From positions 8,296,241 through 8,360,240 of the forward strand of contig CP154955.1 of NCBI GenBank assembly GCA_039621445.1: DNA of 64,000 nt, written 5' to 3'. The stretch is from Euglena gracilis (lineage: Eukaryota; Euglenida; Euglenophyceae; Euglenales). Position numbers and translations under genes: made by a program. The notes below the pieces were generated by a model, which ran no database searches, had not been told where the DNA came from, and was given only the letters and a program-made list of their open reading frames with translations. The first letter of the stretch is position 1, and each line of letters opens with the position of its first letter. Positions 57,901 to 64,000 of this stretch are shown here, piece after piece.

Positions 57901-60900
57901 CCCCCCCGTTTTTATGTTTAGTGCCCGATTTGGAGGTTGAAAAACTCCTGTCAAATGTATTTAAATGAGTTGCATCTTTTGTCTCAGACACGTGATCTGC
58001 AGGGTCCAATTGTGTTGTTGTTTTCCATACTTTTATCCTATCCAGTATGTTTGGTTTTGGTCCCTCCCTCGCGCTTATCCACCCACCCACCCACCCACCT
58101 ACCCACCCACCCACAGGCACACTCACACTCACACGCTAGGGCAGCTTCGGCCATGACAGCTCTTCATCTCATGGAAAGCAGCCTTCTCTCTTGGGCGTTG
58201 CTTCCCCAGGCATGGACGCCGACACGCGGGACCACCGCTACATCGAGGCTCACGGCCGGGCGGACCACTACCGCTGCCCCCCGCTGGAGGCGACGCACCC
58301 CTCCGACATGATGCGGCTCAGCGCCTGCGTGTACAGCGACGAGGAGGTGCTGACGGCGGTCGAGCTGCCGCTGGTGCTGTCCCCCGGCGAGAAGGGTATG
58401 TGCGGGAGGCCGGTGCCTGTGCTGTGTTTTGTGTTGATGACTCTTCTCGGACAGGCAGGCGGGCTGGTCGACGAGCAGGCGGGTGGCGGATCGAAGTAGT
58501 TGTGTCCATGCACAGAGTGCAAAACACTCACCATCTCTGCCAAGGACCACCTGCACGTGAGTGACCGCACACGCAGCACAGAGCAGTATGCACAACCCCG
58601 CAGGTAACAGACCACAAGAGACCAGCAAAATGAAGCGGAATTTGGCACACACATCGTGTGCATTGTGTCACTGTCCCTCTCAGCGCCACACATCGAGAAG
58701 GTCCCCTCCTGCCCGGCCTGCGGTACCCCGTTGATGCCAGCAGTGCTGCTGTTCCTCCAGGATGGCCCCCAGGATGCCATTACTGTCTGGAGTACACGGT
58801 GAGTCATGTGAGTGCGAAGGCCACAGAACTCACCAGACAAACGTTTCGTCCAAAGTGCTTTCACCAATATTTAATGGTCGTTTTTCTGGTGTAGGGTTGC
58901 GACATAAACTGTAGGTTGGCTACTCCAACTCCCTGCGCGGTCCTGAGCTTGACGAAATGTACACCGACCACAAAGTCTTCGCCTTCGACCGCATCTTGAA
59001 GTGGCTGTACCTTGCCGAAGTGCTGGTTTTTGTTGGAACTGTCCTGGCCTTTTTCTTGAACACCCTTATTTCCTGCCGTGGGTTTATCCACACAGCCTGC
59101 GTGTGGAAATGTTGCAATTCTTCGAACCTTTCTTCAATGTTCTTCTCAAAGTTTGGCATTTTTTGAAAGAAATTGAAAAAAAATGTCCAAACTATTTGTG
59201 CAAACCTTTCGATTCTGAATGCACATTTTATTCTTTGTGTAAATGTTTTTTTTTACGTCGATAGTTTGGTGATTGGATTTTGTGTGATGGTTTCTGAGCT
59301 CTTCCATTCATCAAGAAAGGGCTTGGGTCCAGCAACAGCGTCGGGCTGACGCAAAAGGCGTGGGAGGTGGGCCAGCAGAGGGGCATCCCCATGTATGACT
59401 TCAACATTGAGGACTCCGCCTTCCCCGTATGTTGCGCGCGGACTTTTCTCCACCGCGATGATCTCGGCACCGCTTTCTTGGTGCTTGTCCCTACCAAAGG
59501 GTTGCCACATTTTCCCTCAGTTTTTGACCACTGTTTTCTATTTGACAGGAGGGGAAGAGAGCTTTGCTCTCCTTGCTTTCCCAGGGAGAGAATCGAACCA
59601 CAAACGTGCTTTGGGCCGATTCACCTCCCTTCCCCTCTCACGTCTGGTTTACACATAGGAAGCCACTGAAGTGTTTGGAGCCGCGGAGGGTCAGGGTTTT
59701 TTGGGACCCCCGCCCGCCCAGAGACCTTTCGGCACCCGCCCACTCCCAAAAAACCCTGCGGGGGACACCCTCCCGGAACTGTTCCAGTTACTGCAGCGGA
59801 GGAAACTGGCTGCGCCGCGCCCCGCACGGTAGGCCGCAGGTGTGGTTGAGGCCTGGGCCCCACGTTGGCCTGCAACGGCAGTGGCCTTGTTGCGTGTGTC
59901 GGCCTGGGGGTGTGAAATGTGTGGGGATGCCCACCCCGCAGTGCCGGCACTGCGTGGCACCGCGTGGCACTGCGTGGCACTGCGGGCCGTTTAACTCGTA
60001 TGCCAGCACCTTCAATGATGTAGCGCTATGTAGGCATTTTTATGGTCATTGTTCGACATTTCCAGCCAGATGTGGTCAAATTGGCCCAAAAAGGCACAAA
60101 ACAAAAGGCAAAAAGTTGCACAAAACAACCAGAATTGCCCTTGATGGCCCGAAAATTCCAATGATGCAAAAACTAGGTTTAACGGCCCGCAGTGCCACGC
60201 AGTGCCGGCACTGCGGGGTGGGCATCCCCTGTGAAAAATGGTGTGCGGATTTTTAGCTGCTGGGGGTGCACAGGGCTTTCCGCACTGGGCAAACCTTGTG
60301 GAAAAGAAGGCCCCGGAAGGCTGGGCGAGTACTCGACACCATCTGAATCTCAGGCCTCAGCGGGAGTTCACAACCGCCATAGCTGCTGACAGCGACTGGA
60401 ATTTTGGCACGAGCGTCATCAACATTGTGAATTCTTTACGGCGATCATTCCATCTCAAGAAGCAAGCATTTTTGGCCACTGTGCAGCCACCCTCGCACTT
60501 TGCACACATTTTTATTTTCCGTGGATTGCTTTTTGGTATGTATAGCATACCGTTGCTTAACAAGCGCATTCAAGAGTGGCCGATCCCTCCCCCCTGAGGG
60601 TAAAGTGACTGACTGGTTTTTTAGAGTGGGAAGTGACCCCCCTCCTCCCCCCCGGGGGTCGCTAAGCAATGGTATGGTCCCATATTATCCTTGTGCCAAG
60701 TATTCTCCCACTCGCCAACTGACCCCACCTGAAGGCAGGGGTATTGCGCGTTGCATATTTTTTGCACAACCTTGATTTTTTTGATTTTAGTGGCTGCTTC
60801 ACAAGTTCTTTAAATAACTTTCAGCTTTCCAAAATTTCAAATCTTCAAATTCAGTTTCAAGTTAAGAATTCAAATTCTAATTTCAGAAATGCAGAAATTC

Positions 60901-61731
60901 CAAGTAGGATCCCCCCCTCTTTGGGGACAGACCCTCAAGTCTTCAATGTGAGGGTTCATTGCATTGAGGGGTGTGGCGCCCACTCTGCCACAGGGCTCCA
61001 TCGCCATCCCCGGCCCCGCGGAAGTCCTCCTCCCCGAACTCCACCGCGTGCTGCAGGCCCACCCACTGGCCCGCCAGCGGCCCCCGACCACACCCGATTG
61101 CTTAGTGCGTGGGCCGAAGACCCGACCCCTGGAGTGGCTGACCGTCCCCCCCCCCCCCAACACTGGCTGACGGGGTTTGGGCTCCACATCTCCGTTGCGG
61201 TCGGCCAGCAAAATAGCCGAAAATGTTCCACCTGCCGCAGGTTACAATTTATATTTTATTTTAATTTTGATTTTTTCAAATGTTTTCAAATTTTTTTAAA
61301 AAAAGCATTGTTGAAATCCCCCGATTTTGGGACATTTTGGCCCAACACTTCCGACACGGAGTGTCGTGGAAAAGGGGGGTACGGGAGTAATTCCCACGAT
61401 TCTTCATGGCATCGTGTGTATCCTTCCTTCACAACCCCAGGTACTTCTGCCACATGGGGTGCCGGCCCATATCAGATACACCCACATGACTGGAGTGACT
61501 TTGGATCACACCATTGCCTACCGACCCCCGGATATTGGCTTTTCGAAAGTGGCATGGGCCAGCAAGCAGTGGGGTATGCCCCCGACCCGCCTGGAAATGC
61601 TGCACACATACCGGCGTCTGCTGTACGGGGAGTACCTCATGAATTACCTCCGGCCCTGCCTGTACCTGCTGGTTTTCGGTTATGTCCTGTGCGGCGCAGT
61701 GACGGCTCCCAAAATGAGTCCCATATTTTAG
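54984..61731 (+). CDS. Sir2-family NAD-dependent protein deacylase (sirtuin) with mitochondrial-type leader
   Basis: Sirtuins remove acyl groups from lysine using NAD+. Exons: 54984-55211 (ATG; donor GTAAGT), about 55520-55688, 56454-56582, 57030-57160, 57693-57747, 58210-58395, 58684 to about 58798, 58915-59040, 59316-59426, 60994-61104 and 61441-61731 (TAG). The leader MTVFLSVLLRSHWRLCRVGV plus RALSTTTSAAVRGRSS is basic, Ser/Thr-rich and lacks acidic residues, as in mitochondrial presequences. Core motifs: ITGAGLSAASGVPTYRG, RPNAGHEAL, HIITQNVDGLH, IEAHGRA (catalytic His), CPACGTPL, EVLVFVGT, SNSVGLTQKAWEVG and IPGPAEVLLPEL. Only one clear CxxC pair is visible; the first zinc pair looks reduced to YRCPP. 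Phase agreement rebuilds Trp at 55688/56454, Lys at 56582/57030 and Ala at 58395/58684. Two joins (55211 to exon 2, and 58798 to 58915) are unresolved. The last exon adds a tail with one membrane-like helix (YLRPCLYLLVFGYVLCGAV); it is phase-compatible but could be a separate small gene from the ATG at 61486. Confidence 0.85.
55338..55508. mobile_element. Short inverted-repeat element next to the sirtuin exon
   Basis: Ends CATGGCCAAGCACCTACAG and CTATAGGTGCTTGCCCATGG face each other. The interior is a run of AAAATGGCCG words. It lies in intron 1 directly before the exon encoding the NAD-binding motif. No target duplication was determined. Confidence 0.6.
56880..56985. repeat. TTTTGCGATTTTGG-type intron repeat
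   Basis: The words GTGTTTTGCGATTTTGGCAA, TTTTTTTG and GTCCATGTTGCATCCCCCCC recur here, at 57205-57310, 46600-46760 and 51250-51350. In three cases the block ends a few tens of bases before an exon (57030, 46774, 51380). Confidence 0.65.
59923..60229. mobile_element. 307-bp element with perfect 37-bp inverted repeats
   Basis: 59923-59959 and 60193-60229 are exact inverted copies, starting GGGGATGCCCACCCCGCAGT and containing the palindrome GCAGTGCCGGCACTGC. Next to the left arm, GGCACTGCGT/GGCACCGCGT is tandemly repeated. It lies in the sirtuin intron between exons 59316-59426 and 60994-61104. Flanks share TGTGAAA (about 59911 and 60230), a possible duplication with imprecise edges. Confidence 0.8.
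60546..60676. mobile_element. Family A short derivative (131 bp)
   Basis: Begins CATACCGTTGCTTAAC and ends GCTAAGCAATGGTATG, with GTGACTGACTGGTTTTTTAG and a C/G tract inside. It has the family A terminal pattern but almost no interior, and no matching 8-bp flanks were seen. Confidence 0.65.
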
Positions 61732-63451
61732 GATTTCTACCACCCACCAAGAACTCGTCCACAACAGGGTGAAAAACATCATTTGAAAATTACACCCAGA
61801 TTGAAACATTTTCTCAGAATTTTTCGGGTATTTTTTTGGTGGGCCTGCCTTGCACCTTCCCCTTCCCTGTGCTGCCCTCGGAGGCAGTCCTCTCTGGCGT
61901 TGCGCTGCTCTCCCATTGATTAGGGCAGTGGTCCACCTTTCCAATTAGCTGTTTCTTACCAGAATAAGAGATGAACAACATTCATTCTGAGGTATGCAGA
62001 CCAAACACTGCAAACGAAGGGCAAATTGGAAAACCAGAAATCCATGACACTTATTTATAAGTGTTTTCTGCATCCCTTTCCCAGACGACAACTCCTGCAC
62101 CTCTGCAAAATGTTGCATGGTCCTGAATTTCTATGATTCTATTAATTGTGATTGTAACAGTGGTATGGTTCCACCATTATTGGAAGGCAATATGTGCGGA
62201 CCATTTTTGTTTGACCCCGACGTCATTTCAGTCAGAGACATTCTTCTCAAAGTTCCACCAATGCCCTTCCCACAAATCACCCTTTTGTACAGTCCACCAG
62301 TATCACGCCTCGGAGGTTCCCAAACGGAGACCTTGCGAATCAGTTGTTTATATATGCATCTCTGCTCTGCGGGGCCGGGTCGTCTCCTGTTGTGTATCTG
62401 CATTGTACACTTCCCATCCCCATTTCCACTTCCACTGTTCATTGTTCATGGTCACAAGACGAAACGCATTATGCCTTCATGGCGTTCCCTGCTTTAAACT
62501 CACAGACTGGAACAATTTAACCCCCCAAAATAAACAGAAACACCCAAGTATAAAAGCCTCCTGGAATATTTTGATTTGGCGATTTGTGACTGGTTTTTTT
62601 TGAAGAGTGGAAGTGACCTTCCTGGTTTCGCGAAAATTGTATGGCGCGCACCCACGCATGCACGTACGCACACACGCACACGCACGTACACCCCTTTTCT
62701 GTGGTGTTCCAGTGACCCCAATGAGTGGGGTTGAAAGCATTGTAAGTTGCTATGATAGACCTGTGACTCAACCCGCGATTTCCTCTTAAGTAACGCATCG
62801 ATGTCTAATTAGCTACCCAAGTTAATTAGCTACCTGCTTCTGGTTCGTGTTGACCTTGGGATCCAGTCCAGCCTGCAATACCGCAAAGTTTCTAGCACAG
62901 CGCTCAGGTTTTCCGTCTTCAGAGGTAGACCCTGGAAGTCGTCGAAAGAATTTATGCAGGCGGTGCCTCGCTTTGTTATCCATCAACATTACCCTCTGCA
63001 AATATTCCATCCGTGCAAGACCCCGTGCATCCCTTCTCCACGTACGTCTTTTTCAGCTGCGATTTTGGAGCTGTCACGCATGGAAGAAAAAAGTTGATTA
63101 CTATATCTTTCAAACGTCGAGGACATGAAACGGATTTCTGCGAAAGGGCATGCGGGACTAGTTTCTGTGTCAAGAACTGTGTTTGGGCCAAGAGTTAGGG
63201 GGAGCCCAGGGGCGGGGACCGCGGCGCCGAAGGCGCCGTGGTCGCCCCTGGGCCCCCCTAAAACCTTGGCCCAAAAACACTGTTCTTGTTTGAAACCGTG
63301 TTTTGGGCGAAGATTTAAGACTTTTAAAGTCTCGAAATCGGCCCAAACACGGTTTCTGACTGGTTCCATGTTTGCTTTTGTCCATATCTTTCCCACTGCC
63401 CCCCCAAATGCTTCCCGTCGGCCACACATCTCCCCCCCCCCCACCGGCCAG
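61732..63451. other. Spacer between the sirtuin and MFS genes
   Basis: No supported exon. A family A right-end fragment (GTGACTGGTTTTTTTTGAAG) lies near 62588 and a GTAC/GCAC-rich run near 62645-62690. Two strong fold-backs are at 63172-63288 and about 63293-63357. Upstream exons of the MFS gene may be hidden here. Confidence 0.5.
63172..63288. repeat. 117-bp near-perfect palindrome centred on GGCGCC-GAA-GGCGCC
   Basis: Arms AAGAACTGTGTTTGGGCCAA and TTGGCCCAAAAACACTGTTCTT pair, continuing through AGCCCAGGGGCG / CGCCCCTGGG to the central hairpin at about 63223-63237. A second hairpin (GAAACCGTGTTTTGGGC against GGCCCAAACACGGTTTC) follows to about 63357 and shares sequence with the first arm, so both may be parts of one element. 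Confidence 0.8.
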
Positions 63452-64000
63452 GTGGATGAGGGGTCGCTGGCCCTCCCGATGTCGTTCGCCAACCTGCACC
63501 AGGACGACCCGGACGACTGTGCGAGCGGCATCGTTGGCGACGGCGACACAGGTGTCCCCCCCCCCCGCCACACGGCTACCCATCTGGGTCGGATTGTGGC
63601 CGTGGCCATGGGGCGGACAGCCTGGTTCGTGTATTTCAGGCGCTGTGGTGGCTGAAACGAGCAGACACCCGGAGCAAGTTTTGCGTGTTGGTTTCCCGCT
63701 TGGCACAAGCCGCCCTCAGTGTTGGGCGTTTCGGGGTTTCACGGAGACCGTCCATTCTGCGCATGTCCACATGCATATAGACATCAATAATGGAAATGAA
63801 TCAACATTCATTCCTTACAACATCAGTTATTATGGGTATCCGTAAATGCAGTTTTCTGTTTGTTGGTTATGAGGATGCAAAAACCATCTTGTGCCATACA
63901 TTTTTAAATCCTCCCCACCTTGCTTTGCAGCCTTCTACACCGACATCCCCCAGCGTCTGGACCGCCTCCCCTGGAGCTCCTGGCACCTGTTTGTGTCCGT
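63452..64000 (+). CDS. Probable MFS transporter, 5' exons only (cut by window end)
   Basis: Exon 63452-63551 gives VDEGSLALPMSFANLHQDDP and further acidic residues. Exon 63931 to beyond 64000 gives FYTDIPQRLDRLPWSSWHLF. The join rebuilds an Ala codon (phase 1). The sequence R.DRLPWS.WH.. is typical of the cytosolic segment just before the first membrane helix of sugar/metabolite porters of the major facilitator superfamily. No membrane helix is inside the window, so the assignment rests on this short motif. The true start may be the ATG at 63479 or lie further left. Confidence 0.5.

Noticed and set aside
59575-59610. tRNA T-arm-like GGTTCGATTCTC on the minus strand
   Set aside because: The flanking bases do not form a T-stem, and no acceptor or anticodon arms could be built around it.

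Overview
The window is nuclear DNA of an intron-rich eukaryote, probably a unicellular one. Coding sequence appears as short GC-rich exons (mostly 50-200 bp) with GT/AG junctions. Introns run from about 0.1 to 3 kb and are full of homopolymer C/G tracts, microsatellites and small transposons. A 0.6-kb (CCCTAA)n block suggests TTAGGG-type telomeres. The lineage cannot be fixed from the sequence alone.

Five multi-exon genes were reconstructed by joining exons whose phases agree and whose translations carry family motifs. All are on the + strand: (1) a tubulin-tyrosine-ligase (TTL) domain protein, about 1642-11653; (2) a DCC-family (DUF393) thiol-disulfide oxidoreductase with an N-terminal membrane segment, 13437-20442; (3) an Rrp6/EXOSC10 nuclear-exosome 3'-5' exonuclease with PMC2NT, DEDD-Y and HRDC parts, 22979 to 48828 or 52197; (4) a Sir2-family NAD-dependent deacylase with a mitochondrial-type leader, 54984-61731; (5) the first visible exons of a probable MFS transporter, 63452 to the window end. 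They look like unrelated housekeeping genes, not an operon or pathway. A 5S-rRNA-like sequence lies just behind gene 1.

The remarkable part is the intron content. Many intron blocks are short inverted-repeat transposons beginning CAG and ending CTG (or close variants) and flanked by 8-bp target duplications, the signature of hAT-type elements. At least eight terminal-repeat families are present, often nested. One has a TTF-type zinc-finger reading frame left over from a transposase. Another insertion interrupts a dispersed repeat whose unoccupied version lies elsewhere in the window. In gene 2, two insertions have the 5' splice-site GT as the last two bases of the left target duplication. Many elements share a very stable GGCGCC-GAA-GGCGCC hairpin. 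A separate 1.37-kb element with TA target duplication (mariner-like ends) lies at 49240-50610.

Layout: 1-11.7 kb TTL gene (telomeric array in one intron); 11.7-13.4 kb 5S-like sequence and spacer; 13.4-20.4 kb DCC gene; 20.4-23.0 kb spacer; 23.0-52.2 kb Rrp6 gene with the densest nests and a 1.35-kb microsatellite; 52.2-55.0 kb spacer with a minisatellite; 55.0-61.7 kb sirtuin gene; 61.7-63.5 kb spacer; MFS exons at the right edge.
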